Assembly (NCBI GenBank): GCA_945910005.1
Contig: OX246749.1
Location: 23,793,097-23,857,096 of the forward strand
Direction: 5' to 3'
Length of the DNA: 64,000 nt
DNA from: Isoperla grammatica
Taxonomy: Eukaryota > Arthropoda > Insecta > Plecoptera > Perlodidae
Shown: positions 20,641 through 30,527 of the stretch, piece by piece
Position numbering within the stretch: the first letter of the stretch is position 1
How the letters are laid out: each line of letters starts with the position of its first letter
Program-made: the position numbers and the translations under genes
Notes under the pieces: generated by a model
The model's input: only the letters and a program-made list of their open reading frames with translations
Told to the model about the DNA's origin: nothing
Databases searched by the model: none

Positions 20641-21014
20641 TCGAAAAAAATTACATTTTTGTTTTTATATTGATTCTATCTCCCGGTATTTCTACTTTTT
20701 CTTTTTTCCTACGTATACGCATATGTATTTGTGAGGACTTGCCATATACATGGAGGTATATAATATTTACTTAATGTTCTAACCTTTGAGTTAATGTATG
20801 AATGAATGGGATGGTTGAATGGCTATTTATTAGCAATATCAATTTGATTTAGCTTAGTTATGGACATTTAAATGTAATTCTAACTGAAATAGTATTTTTA
20901 TTTTATTTTCCTTAGTTTTAAGTCTTAAATGTATTTTACCACAATGTATCTACATAACGGTTGGATGGAAGAAAATGCTTAACTGGCCTTAATCCCGCCC
21001 AAAATAAAGTCCTT

Positions 21015-21236
<222 letters not shown>

Positions 21237-21239
21237 CTC

Positions 21240-21507
21240 CCAATTCCTACTTAATTTGTTTAAATGACACTAGCCGTATGCTATACAACATTAACATTTT
21301 TTTTGCTACTACGCCCAAACAATCATAAGTAACTTGTGTCATACTTATTTCATTTAAGTGATCATTTATTCCATTTCATTTATTACCTGTATTGTGTGTT
21401 TTCATGTTCCTAAATCAATTCATGTCATTGTCAAATGTATATTATCAAAATGTTATTATTTACAGTATTACTACCGGTTGGATGTAAGAAAAGTCCTCAC
21501 TGGCCTT
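21240..21507 (+). mobile_element. LINE copy 3, 3' UTR fragment, left of BEL/Pao insertion
   Basis: AT-rich sequence ending ACCGGTTGGATGTAAGAAAAG...CACTGGCCTT, the same 3' UTR end as copies 1 and 2. It is split by the BEL/Pao element; the remaining end lies at 28389-28432. No coding part is present. Confidence 0.75.
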
Positions 21508-22074
21508 TGTTGGGAACACGGTCCACTAGATCGCTTTGCGCTTCGCTAATACTCTGCTAGGAGTAAATCCAGGAGACCGTGGTTGGGAATTGTTAAGTTA
21601 AGAAGGCGGTGTATGTTGTTTGGAGGTTGCTAGGATACGAGATGTTTTTTGTTAGAGCTAGTTGTGTGTGATATGATGGAAGAAGGTGTTGTGCCTACGA
21701 AAGTGATGTTAATACTAACTGTGTTTTAATATCAGTTCATTTTACATTTTGTCAACCCTGTTGACCAAAAGGGATGGTGTGACGTACCACCCCCTTCTCC
21801 TCTTCAAGATTTATCATCAGTTAAGTCGAGGCTCCTAATTGTATCGGACTGGTGGGAACACATCCGCTCCAGCGATCTTTTAGTGTCATCAATTGTGATT
21901 GTAACATAAATATAAAAGTAATAGTAATCATCACACGCGTAATTAGATCTAGTGATGTGAACTAGCTCCATTGTTTTTACTGTCCATAAACTGTTTAGTT
22001 TTAGTCTTTATACAAGTAAAGTGGTCCTCCGGTATTTTACTTATTGTTTATTTTTCAACCTGTGTGCTCCAACA
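21508..22074 (+). repeat. 5' LTR of BEL/Pao element
   Basis: Starts TGTTGGGAAC and ends CTCCAACA, giving TG...CA termini and a 6-bp inverted repeat (TGTTGG/CCAACA). By eye identical to the 3' LTR over 567 bp. Confidence 0.97.
21911..21918 (+). promoter_or_regulatory. Probable TATA box in 5' LTR
   Basis: TATAAAAG about 160 bp before the LTR end. It is the best TATA match in the LTR and is well placed to start the element's RNA. The same site lies at 28225 in the 3' LTR, where it could drive transcription into the flank. Confidence 0.5.
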
Positions 22075-22490
22075 TTTGATCCTCCGGGCCAGGACTAATC
22101 GCGCGTGTGTGGTTACAACTTATAATTACGGACTACTATAATATTCGTGTGAGGAATTGTGGATTCGGATTCGGGGTGCTTTCCTAGTGCATCGCGGCAC
22201 TTGCGTTCTTTCCGTGGTAGCCTAGCAACAGCAGGTTACAAGGAATGCAGACCGTCTTCGCTGCAAACATCTACTTCGCCCGCCCGCGCTGTCGGCAGCC
22301 CATTGTTGTACGCGCCTAGCTCGCTGACGTCACAGACCAGTTGGGGTAGTTCGACAACAGAGGTGTCCAGCCTTCGAGCCGCTCGGCGATCCAGCATCTT
22401 GTCATTGTTTCACAACCCGTGTTACAAGGATTCAGGTCAGATCAGACATCCTTATCTTATTTATTTCCTTGTTATTCCTTCTCTGCAATC
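22075..22490 (+). other. BEL/Pao leader and likely primer-binding region
   Basis: Starts TTTGATCCTCCGGGCCAGG right after the LTR. I could not match the primer-binding site to a specific tRNA by eye, but this segment resembles the conserved post-LTR sequence of other BEL-type elements. It is 416 bp long, GC-richer than its surroundings, and contains an in-frame upstream ATG at 22419. Confidence 0.5.
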
Positions 22491-25400
22491 ATGGATCCTT
22501 CTCAACTTTCAAAACTTATTAAGCAGAGAGGTGTTCTTAAATTACAACTCACTCGATTGAAGACGTTCATTGAGGGCTTTCAACTAACTGACAATGTAGA
22601 AGAGGTTAGAGCGAGACTAAGGCAGCTACCTGTACTCCGTGAAAAGTATGACACTATACAGTCTACACTTGAAACGGAGGACAATACTGGTACGTCTGAC
22701 CATGACGAGGATCGAGCTATCTTCGAAGAAGGTTTATTCAAAGCAGAAGGGAAAATGGAGTTAATACTAAGGGATTACCTGACCGAGAACCTCGAACGCA
22801 ATTCCAATTCAGGAGAAATGAACAGATCTCCTGGATCACAACTTGGATCGGTAAACTTGAAACTACCAGCAGTTTCATTGCCATCCTTTGACGGGAAGTA
22901 TGAGGAATGGCTACCATTCTCAGACTCCTTTAAGGCGTTGGTTCATGATAACAAGACCTTAGTGACAATACAAAAGTTCCACTACTTGTTATCAGCACTG
23001 AAGGGCCAAGCCTTTAAGTTATTACAGAACTTACCGATAACTGAAGGTAACTATGTAGTAGCGTGGGAGCTTCTTCAGGGTAGATATGAGAACAAAAAGC
23101 TCATCGCGTCAACCTACATTAGAGATATTTTGTACATACAAGCAGTTCAAAAGGAATCAGCCACAGAGCTGAGGCAGTTTGTAAATACAGTCAGGAGTAA
23201 TATGAATGCTTTAAAGGCCATGGACGTTCCACAGTCGTTGGGCGACATGCTTGTTTCCCAACTTGTAGTTGATCGCTTGGACCGACAAACGCGCAGAGAG
23301 TGGGAGATCAAGGAGACAGAACAGGCCTTTCCGCCACTGTCAGACCTACTTCTGTTTTTAGAGCGTAAGTCTCAGGCGCTAGAAAACATTACCTCCTTTA
23401 GTAGTCGCTCCAATCACGATGACGGCCGAACAGGCGACTCTAAGGTCAACCAACAGAAGGGGACTAAACAGTCAGGGGGGAGTTACGTGGCAGTGAAAAG
23501 CCAAAAATGTCCCTTCTGCTCCAACTCGCATCCACTGTTCAAATGTAACGCCTTCTTAGCAGCTGAAGTGAAAGTCAGGAGAGATTGTGTCACAAGCAAC
23601 AAATTGTGTTTCAATTGCCTCCATCCTAGCCATGCAGTTAACATATGCACCTCGACTAACTGTAAAGAGTGTGATGCCAGACATCACACGTTGCTGCATG
23701 TGGACCAAGGTAACAACAGACCAGGGAATTCACACCAACAAGTGGCACCAACTGTTGTCACAGGAAGTCAGGAAAATCAGGTACCCAGGGCTGCCCAAAG
23801 CTTGTACCACGCTGTCAGACACAAGATGGCGGAAGCGCACATCTTGCTGTCCACAGCCATTGTTCTGGTTGAAGATTCTACAGGTCAACTCCAGCAATGT
23901 AGAGCTTTGCTTGACTGTGGAAGCCAATCCAACTTCGTAACGGAGGATTTAGTTCAAAGGCTAAATCTCAAGAAACAACGGAACCAAGTGTTCATACAAG
24001 GCGTGAACAAGGCTTCAGCAGAAGCTAAACACACGACAACAGCGAAGATCTACTCCTCAGTGAGTAATTACAATGCGAGCATTGTCTGTTCTGTACTACC
24101 ACACATAACAGGACAGATGCCGTCAGCATACGTTGACAGTCAGCATTGGAATTTACCGAAGGATGTCCAACTAGCTGATCCTACTTTCTATCAACCTGGA
24201 CGGATCGATATGTTGATCGGAGCGGAACTCTGTCTCTACATTCTTCGAATGGAAAAACTGTCAAGACCCGGAGAATTCCCAGTGCTTCAGAATACTGAGT
24301 TTGGTTGGATACTGTCAGGAAAGTACAGTGACCAGACACCAAGCACATCCATGACGTCTTGCTTCATTCGTCAAGAAAACTTGGACCAACAACTTCAGCG
24401 GTTCTGGGAATTGGAGGAAATCCACACGTCTCCAAGGTCTGAGGAAGAGCAGAACTGTGAACTGCATTTTCGGGAAAACACGATCCGGGACGAGAATGGC
24501 AGATTCGTGGTAAAACTTCCTAAACGATTACATTCCGATAAGCTAGGTGACTCTTACCAACAAGCAAGGTCAAGATTCTACCAATTGGAGAGGAAGCTTC
24601 AAAGGAACGAAGAGCTGAGGGAACATTACCTCAAGTTCATGGCAGAGTACGAGGACCTCGGCCATATGAAGGAAGTAATATTATCAACTGATAATAAAAA
24701 CAACCAAAAATGCTACCTGCCTCATCATGCGGTGTTCAAGCCATCAAGCTCGACAACCAAAACACGAGTGGTGTTTGATGGCTCCGCAAAAACTTCGAAT
24801 GGCGTGTCTCTCAACGACACATTGATGGTGGGACCTACAGTCCAACAGGATTTGTATTCCATCATTCTGCGCTTCCGAACACATCAGATTGTTTTCACAG
24901 CTGATATCACCAAAATGTATCGTCAAATTCGAGTCCATGAAGATGATACGTCTCTACAGAGAATCGTTTGGAGGTCATCCCCTGACAAGCCATTAAAAAC
25001 ATACGAACTGGTAACTGTAACGTATGGTACCGCATCGGCTCCTTTTCTTGCAACCAAGTGTTTGCAAACATTGGCTGCAGAGGAGTCGGACAAATTCCCT
25101 CGTGCAGCGGAAGTCTTACAAAGAGACTTTTATGTTGACGATGCACTCTGCGGCTCAAGCAATTTGAAGGATGCGTTACTACTCCAAAAAGAACTGATTG
25201 CACTCCTTAAGCGTGGTGCATTTCCCCTTCGAAAGTGGTGCTCGAACCATCCAGATCTTCTAAAAGCTGTACTACCAGAAGACAGAGAAATGCAATTTCC
25301 ATTCGATTTCACCAACAAGGAAAGCATAAAAACATTGGGATTATCGTGGCATCCAGTTACAGACAAATTCCTAATTGAAAACAACCCGCCAGACCTTTCG

Positions 25401-27716
25401 CAAGGAAGAGTTACAAAATGGATTGTCCTATCGATTGTAGCTTCAATCTTTGATCCACTTGGACTAGGGAGTCCAGTAGTAATTGTATATAAAATGTTTC
25501 TTCAACAACTGTGGTCGCATAGTCTACAGTGGGATGATGAATTGCCAGATGAACTCTCTCTGCAATGGCAACACCTACACAGCCAATTGCTGCATCTGAA
25601 TACCATTCAAGTTGACAGATTAGTAATGGTCAAGGGAACACCCACTAACGTGGAGTTGCATGGTTTTGCAGATGCCTCAGAAAAGGCATATGGCTGTTCA
25701 CTGTACATCCGATCAACAAACGCACATGGTACGACAACAGTCAAGCTATTGTGCTCACGATCAAGGGTGGCTCCAGTAAAGAAAGTGACACTGCCACGTC
25801 TCGAGTTGTTGGGTGCTGAACTACTCTCCAAATTACTGAAGAAAACTGTGCCAATTTTGAACCTCAAGATTGACCGCACGTTCTTGTGGACCGATTCCAC
25901 CATTGTATTAGCCTGGATTGCATCACCAGCAAATCGTTGGAAGACATTTGTTGCTAACAGAGTAGCACAAATTCAAGAAAACTCGTCAGTTGGTGATTGG
26001 AAGCATGTTTCGTCCAGTGACAATCCAGCTGACCTCATCTCAAGAGGAACACAAGCAGCTGATTTAGAGCAACTAGCGTTTTGGTGGCACGGGCCACATT
26101 GGTTACGTCAACCATCATCAGATTGGCCTACAGACGTACCAAGCAGAGAAGACTTCAATATGCCTGAAGAAAAGAAAACCGCAGTCACAGCACTGGCAAT
26201 GCAGGATCAGCGAGACGATCTACTACATCGGTTTTCAAGACTAACAAAGCTCACCAGAGTTATGGCGTATTGTTTGCGTTTCTATCAAAACGCCAAACAA
26301 CCTTCGGAGAAGCTGTTGGGGCCTCTAAGTACAACAGAACTACAGAGAGCACTTACACGCTGCATCAAATTGGTTCAAAGATCGGCGTACACTCAAGAAA
26401 TTCGGGAGCTAGCTTCCAATAAGCAAGTCCCAGTGAAAAGCAGTCTACGTGATCTACATGCTTTCGTAGATACATCAGGAGTTCTTCGAGTAGGTGGAAG
26501 ATTGCGACACTCGCAGCTTCCGTATGACAACAAACACCAAATCATTCTACCGCCAAACCACCACGTTACCGAATTGATCATCAAGGCTGAGCATCAACGA
26601 TTACTGCATGCAGGACCACAGCTTCTGATTGCATCGCTTCGGAAACGCTATTGGATTCCAAGAATTAAGAAAGTAGTCAAAGCACTTATACATAAATGTT
26701 TAACATGCTTCCGGTTCAAGGTCTCAACGTCGCAGCAGTTGATGGGTCAACTGCCATCAGCACGAGTACAGCCTTCAAGACCGTTTCTCAACACAGGAAC
26801 TGATTTTGCTGGTCCATTCCAAATCAAACAAGGATCTGTTCGCAGCAAGATCACTATCAAATGCTACACAGCTGTGTTCATTTGCCTAGCTACTAAGGCC
26901 ATACATTTAGAATTAGTGACGGGATTGACCTCAGAAGCTTTCATTGCTGCTCTGCGTCGATTTACTGCAAGGCGAGGTAAATGTCTCCATTTATATTCTG
27001 ACAATGGAACAAACTTCGTCGGTGCAAACTCTGAGTTAAAAGATCTTCAAGCCTTGTTTAACTCCGAGCAACATCAGAACAAGCTGGCGAGTTATGCAGC
27101 TAGTGAAGAAATGGAATGGCACTTCATTCCGCCACACGCACCACATTTCGGTGGTCTATGGGAAGCCAGCGTCAAATCGTTCAAGTACCACTTCAAGCGT
27201 GTGGCAGGCAACGCAGTTCTCACTAGTGAGGAGTTCACCACTCTCTTAACACAAATTGAAGCTTGTCTCAATTCCCGTCCTATTACTGTTTTATCCAATG
27301 ATCCATCTGATCCCAGTTACCTATCTCCAGGTCACTTTCTCATTGGTGCTCCACTAATGAGCTATCCCGAACCCAGCTTGTCTGATCTAACTGAGAACAG
27401 GTTATCCAGATGGCAGCGGGTGCAGAAGCTCTACGAACAGCTGTGGCAGAGGTGGTCAACTGACTATCTCAACTCGCTGCAGCAGCGGGGGAAATGGACT
27501 TCTCCCCAATCCAATCTCCAGCCAGGCATGGTGGTGCTGGTCAAGGAGGACCGTCGTCCACCTCTGGAGTGGCCACTTGCGGTTATCACCGAGACCTTCC
27601 CCGGGAAGGATGGTCACGTCCGAGTCGCTGCAATCCGGACGTCCAGCGGTGTATTCAAGCGCCCCATCACCAAGCTGGTGCCCCTCCCCTACGAGCACTC
27701 GATTCCGTCGAACTGA
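22491..27716 (+). CDS. BEL/Pao gag-pol polyprotein, uninterrupted
   Basis: 1741 codons from the ATG at 22491 (AATCATGG, good context), which starts MDPSQLSKL. An upstream in-frame ATG (22419) would add 24 unlikely residues. Domains by residue: gag (DUF1759-like) about 125-275; zinc knuckle CX2CX4HX4C at 373-386; aspartic protease LLDCGS with D475; RT with FTADI (D805) and YVDD (881-884); RNase H with FADAS (D1061), LPRLELLG (E1105), WTDS (D1135) and DNPAD (1177-1181); integrase zinc site H1368, H1373, C1403, C1406; integrase core TDFAG (D1438), SDNGTNF (D1504), GGLWEAS (E1558); then a DUF5641-like C-terminus. All catalytic residues expected for the family are present and no stop or frameshift is seen. 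The protein would form particles, copy the RNA and insert the cDNA. Confidence 0.97.
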   Translation: MDPSQLSKLIKQRGVLKLQLTRLKTFIEGFQLTDNVEEVRARLRQLPVLREKYDTIQSTLETEDNTGTSDHDEDRAIFEEGLFKAEGKMELILRDYLTENLERNSNSGEMNRSPGSQLGSVNLKLPAVSLPSFDGKYEEWLPFSDSFKALVHDNKTLVTIQKFHYLLSALKGQAFKLLQNLPITEGNYVVAWELLQGRYENKKLIASTYIRDILYIQAVQKESATELRQFVNTVRSNMNALKAMDVPQSLGDMLVSQLVVDRLDRQTRREWEIKETEQAFPPLSDLLLFLERKSQALENITSFSSRSNHDDGRTGDSKVNQQKGTKQSGGSYVAVKSQKCPFCSNSHPLFKCNAFLAAEVKVRRDCVTSNKLCFNCLHPSHAVNICTSTNCKECDARHHTLLHVDQGNNRPGNSHQQVAPTVVTGSQENQVPRAAQSLYHAVRHKMAEAHILLSTAIVLVEDSTGQLQQCRALLDCGSQSNFVTEDLVQRLNLKKQRNQVFIQGVNKASAEAKHTTTAKIYSSVSNYNASIVCSVLPHITGQMPSAYVDSQHWNLPKDVQLADPTFYQPGRIDMLIGAELCLYILRMEKLSRPGEFPVLQNTEFGWILSGKYSDQTPSTSMTSCFIRQENLDQQLQRFWELEEIHTSPRSEEEQNCELHFRENTIRDENGRFVVKLPKRLHSDKLGDSYQQARSRFYQLERKLQRNEELREHYLKFMAEYEDLGHMKEVILSTDNKNNQKCYLPHHAVFKPSSSTTKTRVVFDGSAKTSNGVSLNDTLMVGPTVQQDLYSIILRFRTHQIVFTADITKMYRQIRVHEDDTSLQRIVWRSSPDKPLKTYELVTVTYGTASAPFLATKCLQTLAAEESDKFPRAAEVLQRDFYVDDALCGSSNLKDALLLQKELIALLKRGAFPLRKWCSNHPDLLKAVLPEDREMQFPFDFTNKESIKTLGLSWHPVTDKFLIENNPPDLSQGRVTKWIVLSIVASIFDPLGLGSPVVIVYKMFLQQLWSHSLQWDDELPDELSLQWQHLHSQLLHLNTIQVDRLVMVKGTPTNVELHGFADASEKAYGCSLYIRSTNAHGTTTVKLLCSRSRVAPVKKVTLPRLELLGAELLSKLLKKTVPILNLKIDRTFLWTDSTIVLAWIASPANRWKTFVANRVAQIQENSSVGDWKHVSSSDNPADLISRGTQAADLEQLAFWWHGPHWLRQPSSDWPTDVPSREDFNMPEEKKTAVTALAMQDQRDDLLHRFSRLTKLTRVMAYCLRFYQNAKQPSEKLLGPLSTTELQRALTRCIKLVQRSAYTQEIRELASNKQVPVKSSLRDLHAFVDTSGVLRVGGRLRHSQLPYDNKHQIILPPNHHVTELIIKAEHQRLLHAGPQLLIASLRKRYWIPRIKKVVKALIHKCLTCFRFKVSTSQQLMGQLPSARVQPSRPFLNTGTDFAGPFQIKQGSVRSKITIKCYTAVFICLATKAIHLELVTGLTSEAFIAALRRFTARRGKCLHLYSDNGTNFVGANSELKDLQALFNSEQHQNKLASYAASEEMEWHFIPPHAPHFGGLWEASVKSFKYHFKRVAGNAVLTSEEFTTLLTQIEACLNSRPITVLSNDPSDPSYLSPGHFLIGAPLMSYPEPSLSDLTENRLSRWQRVQKLYEQLWQRWSTDYLNSLQQRGKWTSPQSNLQPGMVVLVKEDRRPPLEWPLAVITETFPGKDGHVRVAAIRTSSGVFKRPITKLVPLPYEHSIPSN

Positions 27717-27821
27717 TGTGTCGTGTCGTGTCGTGTACTGCTGTGTCGTGTCGTGTACTAATGTGTCATGTCAGTGGTCATTTTTCATTTTTTGATTGTA
27801 TCCAATCAACAGGGGGGAGCA
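27717..27821 (+). other. BEL/Pao 3' untranslated stretch with GTGTC repeats and polypurine tract
   Basis: After the stop, GTGTCGTGTCGTGT-type repeats run to about 27770. The polypurine tract AGGGGGGAG at 27811-27819 lies just before the 3' LTR and would prime plus-strand synthesis. Confidence 0.8.
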
Positions 27822-28388
27822 TGTTGGGAACACGGTCCACTAGATCGCTTTGCGCTTCGCTAATACTCTGCTAGGAGTAAATCCAGGAGACCGTGGTTGG
27901 GAATTGTTAAGTTAAGAAGGCGGTGTATGTTGTTTGGAGGTTGCTAGGATACGAGATGTTTTTTGTTAGAGCTAGTTGTGTGTGATATGATGGAAGAAGG
28001 TGTTGTGCCTACGAAAGTGATGTTAATACTAACTGTGTTTTAATATCAGTTCATTTTACATTTTGTCAACCCTGTTGACCAAAAGGGATGGTGTGACGTA
28101 CCACCCCCTTCTCCTCTTCAAGATTTATCATCAGTTAAGTCGAGGCTCCTAATTGTATCGGACTGGTGGGAACACATCCGCTCCAGCGATCTTTTAGTGT
28201 CATCAATTGTGATTGTAACATAAATATAAAAGTAATAGTAATCATCACACGCGTAATTAGATCTAGTGATGTGAACTAGCTCCATTGTTTTTACTGTCCA
28301 TAAACTGTTTAGTTTTAGTCTTTATACAAGTAAAGTGGTCCTCCGGTATTTTACTTATTGTTTATTTTTCAACCTGTGTGCTCCAACA
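27822..28388 (+). repeat. 3' LTR of BEL/Pao element
   Basis: Same 567 bp as 21508-22074, with no difference found by eye. Confidence 0.97.
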
Positions 28389-28432
28389 GGCCTTAATCCC
28401 GCCCATAATAAAGACCGAAATCAATCAATCAA
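28389..28432 (+). mobile_element. LINE copy 3, terminal 3' end, right of BEL/Pao
   Basis: GGCCTTAATCCCGCCCATAATAAAG followed by three TCAA units, which completes the LINE end begun at 21240. Confidence 0.85.
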
Positions 28433-28454
28433 TCTCTCTCTCGGCGGGGATCGA

Positions 28455-28917
28455 ACCGCTAACCAATAAGAGAACACCAAGGGTACGCGACATGTGATTT
28501 CAAACGATGCACTCCGCTAACCAATAAGAGAACACCAAGGGTACGCGACATGTGTTTTCAAACGATGCACTCCGCTAACCAATAAGAGAACACCAAGGGT
28601 ACGCGACATGTGTTTTCAAACGATTCACTCCGCTAACCAATAAGAGAACACCAAGGGTACGCGACATGTGTTTTCAAACGATGCACTCCGCTGACCAATA
28701 AGAGAACACCAAGGGTACGCGACATGTGTTTTCAAACGATGCACTCCGCTAACCAATAAGAGAACACCAAGGGTACGCGACATGTGTTTTCAAACGATGC
28801 ACTCCGCTGACCAATAAGAGAACACCAAGGGTACGCGACATGTGTTTTCAAACGATGCACTCCACTGACCAATAAGAGAACACCAAGGGTACGCGACATG
28901 TGTTTACTCCGCTGACC
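28455..28917. repeat. 58-bp tandem repeat, about 8 copies
   Basis: The unit begins CTAACCAATAAGAGAACACC and includes GGGTACGCGACATGTGTTTTC and ACGATGCACTCCGCT. Copies start at 28461, 28519, 28577, 28635 and onward at exactly 58 bp. Variation is low (GATTCACT, CTGACC). The last copy is truncated near 28910. An open minus-strand frame here is a by-product of the repeat. Confidence 0.97.
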
Positions 28918-29204
28918 GGCCACACTTCCCGGCCGGAGAGATTTAAATTTTATAAGCAATTACATATTATTAATTTATAATACGACTTTTAAAGACATTT
29001 CTTTCAAACTTTTTGAGTCGATGCGCAATCATAATATTTATTATTATTGTAACGAAATATATTTTATTTTAATTATTTACCAAAATATGTCCGACCTACT
29101 ATATCTCGCCCCCCCCCCCCTTCATCTCACAACACCTGACTACCAACCTTCCAGGACGTCCACCGACCTAAGCATCATGCTGGTAAGACACGACCTGCAG
29201 AGAT
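28918..29204. other. Unique AT-rich spacer between arrays
   Basis: No gene, repeat or structure recognised apart from a C run at 29110-29120. Confidence 0.6.
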
Positions 29205-30265
29205 AGCAGAACATGTATCAACATGTGCTGGGCACTTACATGTTGTGCTTGGTACTATTAACATGGCAGATCATGTATCAACATGTGCTGGGCACTTACA
29301 TGTTGTGCTTGGTACTATTAACATGGCAGATCATGTATCAACATGTGCTGGGCACTTACATGTTGTGCTTGGTACTATTAACATGGCAGATCATGTATCA
29401 ACATGTGCTGGGCACTTACATGTTGTGCTTGGTACTATTATCATGGCAGAACATGTATCAACATGTGCTGGGCACTTACATGTTGTGCTTGGTACTATTA
29501 ACATGGCAGATCATGTATCAACATGTGCTGGGCACTTACATGTTGTGCTTGGTACTATTATCATGGCAGAACATGTATCAACATGTGCTGGGCACTTACA
29601 TGTTGTGCTTGGTACTATTAACATGGCAGATCATGTATCAACATGTGCTGGGCACTTACATGTTGTGCTTGGTACTATTAACATGGCAGATCATGTATCA
29701 ACATGTGCTGGGCACTTACATGTTGTGCTTGGTACTATTAACATGGCAGATCATGTATCAACATGTGATGGGCTCTTACATGTTGTGCTTGGAACTGTTA
29801 ACATGGCAGAACATGTATCAACATGTGATGGGCTCTTACATGTTGTGCTTGGTACTAGTAACATGGCAGAACATGTATCAACATGTGCTGGGCACTTACA
29901 TGTTGTGCTTGTTACTATTAACATGGCAGATCATGTATCAACATGTGATGGGCTCTTACATGTTGTGCTTGGTACTATTAACATGGCAGAACATGTATCA
30001 ACATGTGCTGGGCACTTACATGTTGTGCTTGGTACTATTAACATGGCAGATCATGTATCAACATGTGATGGGCTCTTACATGTTGTGCTTGGTACTATTA
30101 GCATGGCAGATCATGTATCAACTAGTGCTGGGTACTTACATGTTGTGCTTGGTACTATTAACATGGTAGAACATGAATCACCATGTGCTGGGTACTTACA
30201 TGTTGTGCTTGGTACTATTAACATGGCAGAACATGTATCAACATGTGCTGGGTACTTACATGTTG
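29205..30265. repeat. 60-bp tandem repeat, about 17.7 copies
   Basis: The unit contains ATGTATCAACATGTGCTGGG, CACTTACATGTTGTGCTTGG and TACTATTAACATGGCAGA. Variant pairs (ACATGGCAGATC/TCATGGCAGAAC; GCTGGGCAC/GATGGGCTC) alternate among copies, so local blocks have been duplicated. Since 60 is a multiple of 3 and the unit lacks stops in two frames, long frames cross the array, but they show no sign of being genes. Confidence 0.97.
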
Positions 30266-30527
30266 AGCGCTGGTGTTTCTGAGGGAGATGTGTTGGTCAC
30301 TGTCTGGTTGGTTTAGATTCCTAAAATATCATCTGAATGTGTTCGGCCGCGATGTTGTTGGGCCGGCGACTTCTGAGGGAATGAGGACAACAAGAGAAGC
30401 TCGACCAGTCACCGCCCACGTGATGGTTGTAAACAAGGCAAAGACATTGGAATCAAGGCTGTCTCACTGCAACTTGATTATATGTTCCAGGCTTATCTGG
30501 ACTACTATTCCAATGTCTTTGGTCAAG
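30266..30527. other. Unique spacer with a 14-bp inverted repeat
   Basis: Between the 60-bp and 53-bp arrays. AAAGACATTGGAAT (about 30440-30453) and ATTCCAATGTCTTT (about 30507-30520) are inverted copies 53 bp apart. No gene recognised. Confidence 0.6.

Larger units (their letters stand above)
21502..28394 (+). mobile_element. Intact BEL/Pao LTR retrotransposon with target duplication
   Basis: Two 567-bp LTRs (21508-22074 and 27822-28388) bound a 5.7-kb interior with one long gag-pol frame. The six bases GGCCTT occur on both sides (21502-21507 and 28389-28394), and joining the flanks restores the LINE 3' end CACTGGCCTTAATCCC. The interior order gag, protease, RT, RNase H, integrase, C-terminal domain, in one frame, is that of BEL/Pao elements. 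With identical LTRs and an open frame, it is a candidate active copy. Confidence 0.97.

Noticed and set aside
27494..27874. 126-codon plus-strand frame overlapping the end of the BEL/Pao gene and its 3' LTR
   Set aside because: Out of frame with the polyprotein; its end is a GTGTC simple repeat. No env-like features such as a signal peptide or transmembrane segment.
29213..30282. Two long overlapping open frames of 318 and 345 codons
   Set aside because: The unit is 60 bp, a multiple of 3, so a stop-free unit yields long frames automatically. Two different frames are open at once and the peptides are simple 20-residue repeats.
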